The notes: a model not told the origin generated them from the letters alone. A DNA stretch of 64,000 nucleotides from CAVSUR01 sp963731285 (GCA_963731285.1 CAVSUR010000011.1:496001-560000), one strand, 5' to 3'. Counted from the stretch's first letter, positions 10,794-20,804 are shown. A program made the numbers and translations.

Positions 10794-12089
10794 ATGGGTC
10801 CGTACCTCACGCGCTTCACCCCCCTGACTGCCGCCACGGCCGTGGTCGCTGTGCTCAGCACGGCCGGAGTGACGGGAGCCGCCGTTCCGGCCGCGGCCGG
10901 CCAGGCCCCGCAGCGGGCCGGGGCGGCCCGAGCCTCAGCCGTTCCCGGCGCGCAGCTGTGGGTCAGGCGCTACGCCGGCACCGGCCGCCACGGCAGTCTC
11001 GCCACCGTGGTGGCGGTAAGCCCCGGCGGGGCCACGGTGTTCGTGACCGGTATCAGCTCGCAGGGCACCTTCGCTACGGCCGCCTACCGCGCCGCTACCG
11101 GCACCCGGCTGTGGGTACGCAATTACAGCGGTCCCCCTGGCAACAGCGCGGGCGCCAATTCGCTGGGCGTCAGCCCCGACGGGAGCAGGGTGTTCGTCAC
11201 CGGGCTGACCCAGGGGCGCTCGGCGGACTACGCTACCGTCGCCTACAGCGCCGCCACCGGCGCTCAACTGTGGGCCAGGCTCTATACCGGCTCTGGCGAG
11301 AACGCCGCCGCCGCTTCGGTGGCCGTCAGCCGGACCAGAGTTTTCGTAACCGGGGTGAGCGCAGGGGGCGCCCCGGGGAGTGATCCCTCAGCGGATGACT
11401 ACGCCACGGTCGCCTATAGCGCCGCTACCGGCAGCCGGCTGTGGGTCAGGCGCTACGACGGCCCTGGCAGCAACTTCGATCAGGCCACCTCGGTGGCGGT
11501 GAGCCCCGGTGGCCGCCGGGTGTACGTGACCGGCGAAAGCACCGGATCCAGCCCGGGCGAGGACTATGCCACAGTCGCCTACAGTGCCGCCACCGGTGCG
11601 CAGCTGTGGGCCAGGCGCTACCGCGGTCCCGGCAGCAGCTCGGATGAGGCCTACGCCCTGGCGGTGAGCCCCAGCGGGAGCACGGTATTCGTCACGGGGG
11701 CTGCCAGCCTGGCGGGGTCTACTGGCCAGGGGAGCTACGTCACGATTGCCTATCGCGTGCGTACCGGCACGCGGCAGTGGGTGCGAACCTACGGCGGACC
11801 CCGCGGCAGCTCCGCCGCCTTCGCGGTGGCTATGAGCCCCAGCGGGAGAACGGTGTTCGTGACCGGGGGCAGCGCGGGCGCCACCTCGGGACGGGACTAC
11901 GCGACGGTGGCCTACCGCGCAGCCACCGGCACCCGGCTGTGGGTCAGGCGGTACAACGGCCCGGGCAACGGCAACGACGTCGCCTTCTCGGTGGCCGTGA
12001 GCCACACCGGGGACCGGGTGCTCGTGACCGGGGAGAGCCCCGGGGCTAACGGGAGAGACGACTATGCCACCATCGCCTACCGCAGCTGA
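10794..12089 (+). CDS. Secreted seven-repeat beta-propeller protein
   Basis: The product has 431 residues with an N-terminal signal peptide (hydrophobic core about 10-30, AATAVVAVLSTAGVTGAA, followed by AxA-like sites). The mature part is seven repeats of about 50-55 residues with the pattern LWVRRY-x-GPG...SVAVSP-G...VFVTG...DYATVAYSAATG. This is a PQQ/SBBP-like blade, so one closed seven-bladed propeller is expected. No catalytic residues are evident; it probably binds a partner or polymer outside the cell. A TAGAGT hexamer at 10745-10750 could be the -10 element. GGGAGGAACC precedes the ATG. Confidence 0.8.
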   Translation: MGPYLTRFTPLTAATAVVAVLSTAGVTGAAVPAAAGQAPQRAGAARASAVPGAQLWVRRYAGTGRHGSLATVVAVSPGGATVFVTGISSQGTFATAAYRAATGTRLWVRNYSGPPGNSAGANSLGVSPDGSRVFVTGLTQGRSADYATVAYSAATGAQLWARLYTGSGENAAAASVAVSRTRVFVTGVSAGGAPGSDPSADDYATVAYSAATGSRLWVRRYDGPGSNFDQATSVAVSPGGRRVYVTGESTGSSPGEDYATVAYSAATGAQLWARRYRGPGSSSDEAYALAVSPSGSTVFVTGAASLAGSTGQGSYVTIAYRVRTGTRQWVRTYGGPRGSSAAFAVAMSPSGRTVFVTGGSAGATSGRDYATVAYRAATGTRLWVRRYNGPGNGNDVAFSVAVSHTGDRVLVTGESPGANGRDDYATIAYRS

Positions 12090-12171
12090 CCTCTCCGCCC
12101 GCCTGAGCGCGCGACGGCAGCCGCCGGTAAACCGCCGCGCTGGGTGATGCTCAGCCGAAGCCGCGTGGTGC

Positions 12172-13728
12172 TCAGTCGAGGTAGTCGCGCAGTACCTGGG
12201 ACCGGGACGGGTGGCGCAGCTTCGACATCGTCTTCGACTCGATCTGCCTGATGCGCTCGCGGGTGACCCCGTAGACCTTGCCGATCTCGTCCAGTGTCTT
12301 CGGCTGGCCGTCGGTGAGCCCGAACCGCATCGACACCACGCCCGCCTCGCGCTCGGACAGCGTGTCGAGCACCGAGTGCAGCTGCTCCTGCAGCAGCGTG
12401 AAGCTGACCGCCTCGCCCGGCTGGATTGCCTCGGAGTCCTCGATCAGGTCACCGAACTCGCTGTCGCCGTCCTCGCCGAGCGGGGTATGCAGCGAGATCG
12501 GCTCGCGGCCGTACTTCTGCACCTCGATGACCTTCTCCGGGGTCATGTCCAGCTCGGCGGCCAGCTCCTCGGGCGTCGGCTCGCGGCCGAGATCCTGTAG
12601 CATCTGGCGCTGCACCCGGGCCAGCTTGTTGATGACCTCGACCATATGCACCGGGATGCGGATGGTCCGGGCCTGGTCGGCCATGGCCCGGGTGATGGCC
12701 TGGCGGATCCACCAGGTCGCGTAGGTGGAGAACTTGTAGCCCTTGGTGTAGTCGAACTTCTCCACCGCGCGGATCAGGCCCAGGTTGCCCTCCTGGATCA
12801 GGTCCAGGAACAGCATGCCGCGGCCGGTGTACCGCTTGGCTAGCGACACCACCAGCCGCAGGTTGGCCTCCAGCAGGTGGTTCTTGGCCCGGCGGCCGTC
12901 GTCGGCGATCCACTCCAGGTCCAGCCGCTGCTCGGGCCGCAGGCCCTTGCCGTCGGCGAGCTTCTCCTCGGCGAACAGGCCGGCCTCGATGCGCTTGGCC
13001 AGCTCGACTTCCTGCTCGGCGTTGAGCAGGGGAACCTTGCCGATCTGCTTGAGGTAGTCCTTCACCGGGTCCGATGTTGCGCCGGCCACGGCCACCTGGG
13101 CGGCCGGCAGGTCCTCATCGTCGTCGCCGTAGACGAAGGCCTCGTCCTCGCTCTCGGTCTCCGGCTTGGCGGCCGTCGTAGCGGTAGCCGCCGCGGCTAC
13201 CGGAATCGGCTCGCCGGCCGGGTCCTCAGCCGGGTCCTCGGCCGGGTCGCCGTCCGCGGCGGCCGCCGTCTCGTCCAGCTCGATGACCGCCTCTTCGCTG
13301 TCGTCGTCGACTACCAGCGCGTCCAGCGAGTCCAGGTCAGCGTCCTCGCCGACACCCTCCAGCTCGGTGACAGCAGCCAGATCCGGCTCGTCGTCAAGCT
13401 GGGCAGCATCGCTGACCGCCGGGGCGTCGAAGTCAAGATCGGCGCTCACTTCTGGCCGCCCGAAGTCACCCTCGATTCCCCCGCTCCGCATTTCGGAATC
13501 TGACTTGTCGCCCGCGGTCCGCTGCTCCACCGCGACGGCTGACTTGCGCCCGCTGTCCGCACCGTCGCGGCGTGCCGATCCTGTGCCGTTGCCCTGCACG
13601 CTGCCACCCTCCGCCACTGAAGTCTCGGGGGTCTCGGTAGCCCGCAGCTGCGAGGAGCGCGCGCCCCGGCCTGCCGGCCTCGGCGGCTTGCGCGCTGCAG
13701 ACCCTGCCGCGCCTGCCACTGCGGTCAC
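12172..13728 (-). CDS. rpoD: Principal RNA polymerase sigma factor (RpoD/HrdB/SigA type)
   Basis: This is the primary sigma-70 factor that directs RNA polymerase to housekeeping promoters. Region 1.2 is DPVKDYLKQIGKVPLLNAEQ, region 2 has RGMLFLDLIQEGNLGLIRAV and YKFSTYATWWIRQAI, and the 4.2 helix-turn-helix is TLDEIGKVYGVTRERIRQIE, ending HPSRSQVLRDYLD. The N-terminal ~200 residues are a low-complexity Ala/Asp/Glu-rich extension, as in mycobacterial SigA. Start is uncertain: an AAAGGAAGG ribosome site lies just before GTG 13728 and GTG 13719, inside a slightly longer frame from ATG 13755, so the long start is less likely. Confidence 0.93.
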   Translation of the reverse strand: MTAVAGAAGSAARKPPRPAGRGARSSQLRATETPETSVAEGGSVQGNGTGSARRDGADSGRKSAVAVEQRTAGDKSDSEMRSGGIEGDFGRPEVSADLDFDAPAVSDAAQLDDEPDLAAVTELEGVGEDADLDSLDALVVDDDSEEAVIELDETAAAADGDPAEDPAEDPAGEPIPVAAAATATTAAKPETESEDEAFVYGDDDEDLPAAQVAVAGATSDPVKDYLKQIGKVPLLNAEQEVELAKRIEAGLFAEEKLADGKGLRPEQRLDLEWIADDGRRAKNHLLEANLRLVVSLAKRYTGRGMLFLDLIQEGNLGLIRAVEKFDYTKGYKFSTYATWWIRQAITRAMADQARTIRIPVHMVEVINKLARVQRQMLQDLGREPTPEELAAELDMTPEKVIEVQKYGREPISLHTPLGEDGDSEFGDLIEDSEAIQPGEAVSFTLLQEQLHSVLDTLSEREAGVVSMRFGLTDGQPKTLDEIGKVYGVTRERIRQIESKTMSKLRHPSRSQVLRDYLD

Positions 13729-13755
13729 CCCTTCCTTTGCCGTGCATCGGACCAC

Positions 13756-14042
13756 TGCTGCGCATCAGGCCACGGTGCCGACGGACGGCCGGCCGAACCA
13801 GCAGGCGTCACGAGCACCTCCGGCGTACCTGAGCGAGAAAAGGACCTTACCGTGGCGGACCCGGTGCACCGGACGAGCCCGACATCGGGGTACTGCAACA
13901 GGGAACCCCTGCGGTCCAGCTTCGCTCCCGCCCACCACCATAGGCGGAGTATGCGGGTTCCTCGTACCGCTGCGGCGGCTGACGGGGAGATTTCCTGCTT
14001 GCGCTCTGCTGTGCGGGAGAATCGTACCCGCGTCCGTCATGC
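13756..14042 (-). other. Upstream region of the principal sigma gene, no gene supported
   Basis: This ~290-bp stretch separates the sigma gene from the 3' end of the phosphatase gene upstream on the same strand. It should contain the sigma gene promoters and leader. TAAGGT near 13850 on the minus strand is a possible -10 element, without a clear -35. Confidence 0.35.
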
Positions 14043-16247
14043 TCAGCCCTTCCTCGCGGTCCCGGCCCGCAGCGTCCCGGCGGCCCGCGGGCGGCCGTCC
14101 TCGTCGCGGTCCGGCATGTGCAGCACGAGCACGGTCACGTCGTCGTCCTGCTCGTGCCCGGCCAGCATCCGGTCAACCAGATAACCCAGCAGCCGCTCCG
14201 GATCTTCCAGCATCTCCGGACTGGCCTGAGCCGCCACCGCGACCAGCTCGTCCAGCCCGGCGTCCAGGCCGCGTCTGCGGTTCTCCACCAGTCCATCGGA
14301 ATACAGCACCGCGGTGCTGCCGGGCGGCAGCGCGAACGCGTACTGCTGGCGCGGGCTGGCCCAGCCCAGCGGGGTGCCGGCCTCGGTCTCGTCCAGCCGC
14401 GGCGGCGCGCCAGACGACAGCAGCAGCGGCGGCAGGTGGCCGGCGTTCCCGGCCATGCCCTCGCCGGTTTCGGGGTCGACGACCAGGTACGCGACCGTGG
14501 TGACCTGCTCCTCAAGCTCGGTGGCGATGAACAGCCGGTCCAGGCCGGCCAGCACCGCAGCCGGCCGCGGGTCGGTCAGGGCCAGCGCGCGCAGCGCGTT
14601 ACGCACCCGGCCCATGCCGGCCGCGGCGGTCAGGCCCTTGCCCATCACGTCGCCGGCCGCGACCGCCAGCTTGCCGTCCGGCAGCCGGAACGCGTCGTAC
14701 CAGTCCCCGCCGATCTCCATGTTCCTGGTCACCGGCAGGTACCTGGCCTCCAGCACAATGCCCGGCACGGTCGGCAGCCGGTCTGGCAGCAGGCTGCGCT
14801 GCAGCGTCTCGGCGGTGGTGTGCTCGCGCTCAAACAGCGACGCCCGCTCCAGCGCCATCGCGCACTGGCCCGCGAGCGCCTCCAGGAACACCCGCTCTTC
14901 CTCAGTGATCATCCGCGGCCGGGTGAAGGAGAACCGCAGCGCGCCCAGCGCGGCCCCGGACGACAGCAGCGGCAGCCCGACCCAGGCCTGCTCGTCGCTG
15001 TGCGCCAGGAACAAGCTGACGTCCACCTCGGCCTCGAAGTGGCGGCGCATCGCGTCCGGGCTTTCCAGCAGCACCGGGCGGCGTGCGGTGATCGCCGCCG
15101 TCATCACGCTCGGCGTATCCAGCGGCATGTCGCCGCTGGGCGTGCCGGGTCCCTGGGGCAGGCCAGAGGGGTTAATGGTGCGCAGCCGCAGCCGATCGCC
15201 GTCCAGCATCGCCACCGCGGACCGCTCAGCCCCGATCGCCGACCGGCCCACCTCGGTGATCACCTCGACGACCTTGTCCACGGTCAGCGCCTCGGCCAGC
15301 ATCGAGGTGGCCTGCTGCAGCCGCGCCGTGCGCAGCGCCGCCGCCGACAGCTGCTCAGTCAGCCGCCCGCGCATCTCCTCGGCCTCGCGCTGGGCCGTGA
15401 CGTCGGTACACGCGCCGATCCACTCGATGACCGTCCCGTCCCGCTCGATCGGGACCGCGCGCACGTCGTAGTGCCGGTATGAGCCCGTCTTCGTGCGGAC
15501 CCGGTACCGCCCGTCGAAGCCCTTGTGACCCTTGATGCAGGCCCGCCACTCCCGCTCGACCCGCTCGGCGTCCTCGGGGTGGACCGCGGCCAGCCAGCCG
15601 CCCTCGGAGTACTCCTGCTCGCTCTGGCCGGTAATCCAGCGCCACTCGGGAGCGTCCTCAGCGATCCGCCCGGTCGGCGTGGTCACCCACACGACCTGGG
15701 CACCGGCCTCGACCAGCGACTTGTACCGCTCTTCGCTGCGGCGGACCGCCTCCTGCCCGGCCTGCTGATCGGTCACGTCCTCGGCGAGCAGCACGGCGCC
15801 CGTGATGGACCCGTCCTGATCCGGCACCGGGTAGCAGGACAGCGACCAGCGGCGGCCGGGCTCGGCCGGCGGCACCCAGACGGCGCCTTCCTGGCCCTGG
15901 TCCTCGGGCCCGGGCGGCGCAGCCGGGGACGGGACGGGGACAGGCCAGTCCGCCGCGAACTGCGGCTGGTGCCCCGACAGCACCCGCCGCACCGCGGCGG
16001 CCACCCAGTCGGCCAGATCGCGCGGCCAGACCTCGGCCGGGGTCCGCCCCAGATGCCCGGCCGGGGTGATCCCGCCGCCCAGCTGGGCCATGACCGGGTT
16101 GACCCGCCCGAAGGCCAGGTCCTGGCCGATGAAGGCGATACCCAGCGGCGCCGTGGCCAGCACCGTGGCCAGCAGCGCAGCGTCCGAGTCATCCATGCCG
16201 GGTACGCGCGGCCTGGGCACGGACGTTCCGGCACTCACCGATTCCAC
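14043..16247 (-). CDS. PAS-PAS-GAF-SpoIIE (PP2C) sensor phosphatase
   Basis: This is a cytoplasmic serine/threonine phosphatase of the RsbU/SpoIIE type, of the kind that dephosphorylates anti-anti-sigma factors. PAS 1 is about residues 20-165, PAS 2 about 170-290 (ends WIGACTDVTAQREAEE), GAF about 315-470, and the PP2C-like domain about 495-715 with GGDWYDAF, GDVMGKG and SDGLVENR. It lies upstream of the principal sigma gene on the same strand. GTG 16247 is usable, but a stronger AAGGAGGA at 16281-16288 precedes a TTG at 16275 that is out of frame by one base across a G-run. The N-terminus may therefore be longer if that run has an indel. Confidence 0.88.
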   Translation of the reverse strand: MESVSAGTSVPRPRVPGMDDSDAALLATVLATAPLGIAFIGQDLAFGRVNPVMAQLGGGITPAGHLGRTPAEVWPRDLADWVAAAVRRVLSGHQPQFAADWPVPVPSPAAPPGPEDQGQEGAVWVPPAEPGRRWSLSCYPVPDQDGSITGAVLLAEDVTDQQAGQEAVRRSEERYKSLVEAGAQVVWVTTPTGRIAEDAPEWRWITGQSEQEYSEGGWLAAVHPEDAERVEREWRACIKGHKGFDGRYRVRTKTGSYRHYDVRAVPIERDGTVIEWIGACTDVTAQREAEEMRGRLTEQLSAAALRTARLQQATSMLAEALTVDKVVEVITEVGRSAIGAERSAVAMLDGDRLRLRTINPSGLPQGPGTPSGDMPLDTPSVMTAAITARRPVLLESPDAMRRHFEAEVDVSLFLAHSDEQAWVGLPLLSSGAALGALRFSFTRPRMITEEERVFLEALAGQCAMALERASLFEREHTTAETLQRSLLPDRLPTVPGIVLEARYLPVTRNMEIGGDWYDAFRLPDGKLAVAAGDVMGKGLTAAAGMGRVRNALRALALTDPRPAAVLAGLDRLFIATELEEQVTTVAYLVVDPETGEGMAGNAGHLPPLLLSSGAPPRLDETEAGTPLGWASPRQQYAFALPPGSTAVLYSDGLVENRRRGLDAGLDELVAVAAQASPEMLEDPERLLGYLVDRMLAGHEQDDDVTVLVLHMPDRDEDGRPRAAGTLRAGTARKG

Positions 16248-16596
16248 CCCGCCCCGTGCGAGCGCCTGCTGTCAATGCGCTCCTCCTTGCCTACCGCGGA
16301 CACAAGAAGGCTAGCGGCAACAACGCGGATAAGCAGGCCAGCAACGGTAACTCGGCGACACGGCGGCATCCGGCAGGCGCCGCCGCGGCGGCGGCAGCTT
16401 CGCGTACCGGTCCCGGGCGGCCAGGCGGCGCGGGATAATGAGCGAACTGCTGATCGCGCCGAGCGGACGGCGTCGCCGGGGGCAGGCCAGGACCCGCCCG
16501 GGCCGCCGCAGGCCGCCAGGAAGCCCGCCAGGGAAGGGAGAAGCGGCTGCGTGCAAAGAGAAACCGGCGGCTCGCCGCGGCTACGCATAGCATCCC
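16248..16596. other. Gap between the divergent phosphatase and unknown genes
   Basis: About 350 bp without a supported gene. It holds the AAGGAGGA/TTG start candidate for the phosphatase (16273-16288, minus strand) and presumably both promoters. I see no other clear signal. Confidence 0.35.
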
Positions 16597-18378
16597 GTGC
16601 CGCGCATCTGGAAAGCTAGCCGCGTGAGCCCGCAAAGCCGACGCAGACAGCCCCCGGGCGGCCCCGGTCATTCCGGTCATTCCGGACCGCCCAGGCATTC
16701 GGGCGGCTCTCGCGGCATGTCCGGCCCGCCGCCGAATGCGCTGTTCGCTGAGATGCTGAGGGCTGCGCGGGAGCTGCTGGCCATCCGCAGCCCGCTGGAC
16801 GCCGAGCTGATGGTCAGCGAGATGCTGGGCACCTGGTGGGGCCAGCGGCCTGCCCGGCCCGGGTCGCGGGATGTGCGCAGGCGCCGGGCCGACATCGAGG
16901 AGCTGGTCGGCGAGGGACTGGTGGCCTACGCGGCCGGGCAGGGCAGCCCGGCCGCCCTCGCGCTGCTGTCGGGCATCGCCTGCCTCGGCACGCCCCGGCA
17001 GGCTGCGCTGGCCGAGTCGGCCGCGCTGGAGCTGATGGAGCGCGGGGTGGCCCGGCCGGGCTGGGCCGAGCACGTGGGCGCGGTGGAGGCGGCCGAGTGC
17101 TACGTCAACTCGGACGCGTTCGGTGACCGCGACGAGGTCGTGTGCGTGTTCAGCTACGCCGGCCGGGAGCAGCACGCGCTGGTCGTCATCGTCGACTACA
17201 ACTCCGGCGGTGCGGCCCGCGACGGCTGGGTCACCTCTCAGGTGGGCAAGCTGCTCGACTACTGCCGGGACGGCAGCGGCCAGCGCGACGGCGCCACGGC
17301 GGCCGGCCAGCAGGCGGCCGCCGAGCAGCCGGCCGCGGCACGGGGACGGCCCACTTTCTCCCAGGTCGGGCCGCCGCAGGCCCGGCGGCTGCTGGAGTCT
17401 GCCCTCGCGGTGACCGACGGCGCGGCCACTCCCCCGGTGAGCGACTCGTTCCCGGCCTACCACGCCTTTCTCCGGTCCCGGGTGCACACCCTGCCGCCGT
17501 CCGCGGCCCCGCCGGCCAGCCCGGCCGGGCAGGTCGCGCTGCCGCTGTCGGCCAGCCCGGCCGGGCGCTCTCCGCTCGCGGCCGGGCGCCGGCCCGCCTG
17601 GCGCAAGGACCGGCGGGCCATGCTGGTGGCCGAGTTCCTCGCCTCCGACGAGGCGGAGAATCTCTCCGACCGCCAGGCGGCCAGCCGGTGCGCGGATCAC
17701 ATCGTGGACTACGGCTGCGACCTGGACTTCGGGCGCCCGCTGCGAGTCAGCCCGGCCAAGGCAGAGGCGATCTTGCTGGACTGGCTGCCCAGGAAGGTCA
17801 TGCTGTCGCCCGCCGAGCAGCACGCGATGCCGCACGTACTGGCCGCCTGGGTGCGCTGGGCCGGCCGCCGGTCCGGCCTGGACGACGCGGCGGTCCGGAT
17901 GACGCTCGACGCGGTGTACGACTCTATGGGCACTTTCAGCCGGGTGTACCACGACCCGGCTTCGTTCGGCCTGGAGCCGCGGCTGGTCGCCCGGCTGCTG
18001 CCCGACCGGGACCTGGAGGCGCTGCCCCGGCGGGCATTCGCGTTCGGCGTGCTCGAGGGCACCTACTCCGGCCTCGACCTGGCGACGCTCGACCCGGCCA
18101 GCCCGGCGGACCGCAAGGCGCTGCTGGCCGCCGAGCACGACGGCGCGCCGGGGCCGCGGGCCACCAGGGAGCACCTGGACGAGCACCTGGCGCTGGCCGA
18201 CCGGCTGTGGCGCGGCGATCCGCCCGAGCTGTGGGAGGCCGCCCAGCGGCTGCTGGACTCGGGCGAGGACCGGCACGAGGTGCTGCACATCCTGATCGCT
18301 GCGGTCCGCTCCGCCGGGACCGGCCGGGACGCGGTCGCCGCGGCGCTGGCTGACCTGCCCCCGGAGGAGCCAGGGTGA
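16597..18378 (+). CDS. Conserved actinobacterial protein of unknown function
   Basis: The product is about 590 residues, soluble, with no signal peptide or membrane segment. The first ~230 residues are mainly helical (AEMLRAARELLAIRSPLDAE, AECYVNSDAFGDRDEVVCVF). A Gln/Ala/Pro-rich linker spans about 225-330, and a helical second half ends in RLLDSGEDRHEVLHILIAAV, similar in style to plant/bacterial HEAT-like or DUF1841-type proteins. I recognise no catalytic motif. GTG 16597, GTG 16624 and ATG 16717 are all possible starts; conserved-looking sequence begins after the last. Its stop overlaps the pxpA start by 4 bp, so they are probably cotranscribed. Confidence 0.7.
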   Translation: MPRIWKASRVSPQSRRRQPPGGPGHSGHSGPPRHSGGSRGMSGPPPNALFAEMLRAARELLAIRSPLDAELMVSEMLGTWWGQRPARPGSRDVRRRRADIEELVGEGLVAYAAGQGSPAALALLSGIACLGTPRQAALAESAALELMERGVARPGWAEHVGAVEAAECYVNSDAFGDRDEVVCVFSYAGREQHALVVIVDYNSGGAARDGWVTSQVGKLLDYCRDGSGQRDGATAAGQQAAAEQPAAARGRPTFSQVGPPQARRLLESALAVTDGAATPPVSDSFPAYHAFLRSRVHTLPPSAAPPASPAGQVALPLSASPAGRSPLAAGRRPAWRKDRRAMLVAEFLASDEAENLSDRQAASRCADHIVDYGCDLDFGRPLRVSPAKAEAILLDWLPRKVMLSPAEQHAMPHVLAAWVRWAGRRSGLDDAAVRMTLDAVYDSMGTFSRVYHDPASFGLEPRLVARLLPDRDLEALPRRAFAFGVLEGTYSGLDLATLDPASPADRKALLAAEHDGAPGPRATREHLDEHLALADRLWRGDPPELWEAAQRLLDSGEDRHEVLHILIAAVRSAGTGRDAVAAALADLPPEEPG

Positions 18379-19145
18379 CGACCGGGCTGCCGGTCATCGA
18401 CCTGAATGCTGACCTCGGCGAGAGCTTCGGCGCCTGGCGAATCGGCGATGACGCAGCCCTGCTGTCCGTGGTCACCAGCGCAAACGTCGCGTGCGGCTTT
18501 CACGGCGGTGACCCGCTCACGATCCGGATGGCCTGCAGCGGCGCGGCCGCGCACGAGGTTGCCGTCGGCGCCCAGGTGTCCTACCGCGACCTGCCGGGCT
18601 TCGGGCGGCGGGAGATGGAGGTGCCATCCGACGAGCTGGCCGCCGAGGTGCTCTACCAGATCGCCGCGCTGGACGGGATCGCCAGGGCCGAGGGCACCAG
18701 GGTCAGCTACGTCAAGCCGCACGGCGCGCTGTACAACCGGGCGGCCAGGGACCCGGTGCAGGCGGCGGCGCTGATCGCCGCGATCCGCGCCTACGATCCC
18801 GCGCTCCCGCTGCTGCTGCTGCCGGGCAGTGCCGGCGCGGCGGCCGCCGCCGCGGCCGGCCTGACCGTCATCGGGGAGGCGTTCGCCGACCGCGCCTACC
18901 AGTCCGACGGCACGCTGGTGCCGCGCGGCGAGCGGGGGGCCGTGCTCAGCGATCCGGCCGCCGTGGCCGCCCGCGCGGTGCGGATAGTGACGCGCGGGCT
19001 GGTGGAATCGGTGCAGGGACGGCAGGTGCGGCTGGACGCCCGCTCCCTGTGCATCCACTCGGACACCGCAGGCGCGGTGCGCCTCGCGCAGGCAGTCCGC
19101 GCGGCGCTGGAAAGGGCCAGCGTGCGGCTAGCGCCGTTCGCCTGA
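18375..19145 (+). CDS. pxpA: 5-oxoprolinase subunit A (LamB/YcsF family)
   Basis: PxpA with PxpB and PxpC hydrolyses 5-oxoproline to glutamate using ATP. The product has 256 residues: start VIDLNADLGESFGAW, then SANVACGFHGGDP, VKPHGALYN and AFADRAYQSDGTLVPRG, all hallmarks of the LamB/YcsF family. GTG 18375 overlaps the previous stop (GTGA), and pxpBC follows 13 bp after the stop, so an operon is likely. Confidence 0.9.
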   Translation: MTTGLPVIDLNADLGESFGAWRIGDDAALLSVVTSANVACGFHGGDPLTIRMACSGAAAHEVAVGAQVSYRDLPGFGRREMEVPSDELAAEVLYQIAALDGIARAEGTRVSYVKPHGALYNRAARDPVQAAALIAAIRAYDPALPLLLLPGSAGAAAAAAAGLTVIGEAFADRAYQSDGTLVPRGERGAVLSDPAAVAARAVRIVTRGLVESVQGRQVRLDARSLCIHSDTAGAVRLAQAVRAALERASVRLAPFA

Positions 19146-19158
19146 TGGCCGTCCGGTA

Positions 19159-20786
19159 ATGCAGGTAAGGGCCGCGGGCGACGCCGCGCTGCTGGTGGAG
19201 GCCGGTGACACCGCGGCGCGGCTGGCGGCGGCCGTGCGCAGTGCCGCCCTGTCCGGGGTGCGCGATGCGATACCGGGCGCCGCCACCGTGCTGGTCACAA
19301 CCGAGCCGGGGCGCCGGGATCTCGGCGAGCTGGCCGCGCTGATCCGCGCGCTGCCACTGGCCGGGCCGGATTCAGCGCCAGCCGCCACGGCGCAGATACC
19401 CGTCGTCTACGATGGCGCGGACCTGGCCGACGTGGCCCGGCTGGCCGGGCTGCCGGTGGCCGGAGTGATCGCCGCCCACCAGGCGGCGCGGTACACGGTC
19501 GGCTGGATGGGCTTCTCCCCCGGCTTCGGCTACCTCACTGGCCTGAACCCGGTGCTCGCGGCCGTGCCGCGGCTGGACCGGCCCCGGCCGTCGGTACCCG
19601 CGGGCGCGGTCGCCATCGCGGGCGGGCTCGCCGCCGTCTACCCGGCGGCGTCCCCGGGCGGCTGGCGGCTGCTCGGCCGCACCTCCGCCCGGCTGTGGGA
19701 CGCCCGGCGCGATCCGCCCGCGCTGCTGGCGCCCGGTATGCGGGTGCGCTTCCGGGCGGCGGACCGGCTGTCCGGGCCGCCCGCCGCTCAGCCCTATGCC
19801 GGTCCGCGTGATGCCCGCGAGGCTGGCGAGCGGGCCGTCATCGAGGTGCTACGGCCGGGCCCGCTGGCGACGATCCAGGACCTCGGCCGGCCTGGCCTGG
19901 GCCATCTCGGCGTGCCCGCCAGCGGCGCGGCCGACCCGGCCAGCCTGCGGCTGGCCAACCTGCTGGCCGGCAACCAGCCGGGTGCCGCCGGCCTTGAGCT
20001 CACCCTCGGCCGGGCCCGGCTGCGGTTCCTCGCCGACGCGGTCGCCGCCGTGACCGGCGCGCCGGCCGACCTGACCCTAATGAAGGCAACCCCGGCCGGT
20101 GGCGCCGCGGCGGGCGCGGGCGACGGCGCGCCAGTGCCCTTCGGCGCCCCGTTCGCGATACCCGCCGGAGCGGTGCTGCGGATCGGGACGCCCCGGCCGG
20201 CCTGCGCAGCTACCTGGCGGTAAGCGGCGGCGTCGGCGGTCCCGCCGTGCTGGGCAGCCGGTCGTCCGACCTGCTCAGCGGACTCGGGCCCGCGCCGCTG
20301 CGGGCGGGCGACGTGCTGATCGGCGCCCGGCCGGAGCCGACCGGGCCGGGCCGGACGGTGCCGGAGCGGGCGGGCCGTGCCCCGGCTGGCGTGGTATCCG
20401 TGCGGGGCGCAGCCGCCCGGGCCAGCGTGCCGCCCGGCGGCGGCGCTGCGGTGCTGCACGTGCTGGCGGGCCCGCGGGACGACTGGTTCGGTGCCGGGGC
20501 GCTCCGCGTGCTGACCGCGGCGGAGTACACCGTCACGCCCGCCAGCAACCGGGCGGGGCTGCGGCTCGGGGGCCCGGTCCTGGCACGGGCCCGCGACGGC
20601 GAGCTGGCCAGCGAGGGCATCGCCACCGGCGCGCTGCAGGTCCCGCCCGACGGCCTGCCGATCCTGATGCTCGCCGATCACCCGGTGACCGGCGGCTATC
20701 CGGTGATCGCGGTAACGCGCAGCGCCGACATCGGGCTGGCGGCCCAGCTGCGGCCGGGCCAGCGGGTGCGCTTCACGGTCGGCTGA
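19159..20786 (+). CDS. pxpBC: Fused 5-oxoprolinase subunits B and C (PxpB-PxpC), one frameshift
   Basis: The N-terminal ~205 residues match PxpB/KipI (YTVGWMGFSPGFGYLTGL, RPSVPAGAVAIAGG, GGWRLLGRT). From about residue 225 the PxpC/KipA half starts (IEVLRPGPLATIQDLGRPG, GVPASGAADPASLRLANLL). The two are separate genes in E. coli (ybgJ, ybgK) but fused here. One base change near 20195-20205 is needed to continue into YLAVSGGVGGPAVLGSRSSD through QRVRFTVG. The fusion is real because the junction itself is in frame; the later frameshift is probably an error. Together with PxpA this gives the full enzyme. Confidence 0.85.
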
Positions 20787-20804
20787 GCGGCCCGGGCCGC
20801 TCAG
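20783..20804. terminator. 22-bp perfect palindrome at the pxpBC stop
   Basis: CTGAGCGGCCC at 20783-20793 is followed directly by its complement at 20794-20804. It overlaps the stop codon and lies between convergent genes, so it may act in both directions. Confidence 0.7.

Noticed and set aside
13765..14040. Small minus-strand gene upstream of the sigma factor
   Set aside because: No ribosome site, no conserved motif and atypical composition; better explained as the sigma gene upstream region.
16291..18288. Long minus-strand frame opposite the unknown conserved gene
   Set aside because: Antisense artefact of GC-rich third positions; no recognisable motif and biased Arg/Gly/His content.
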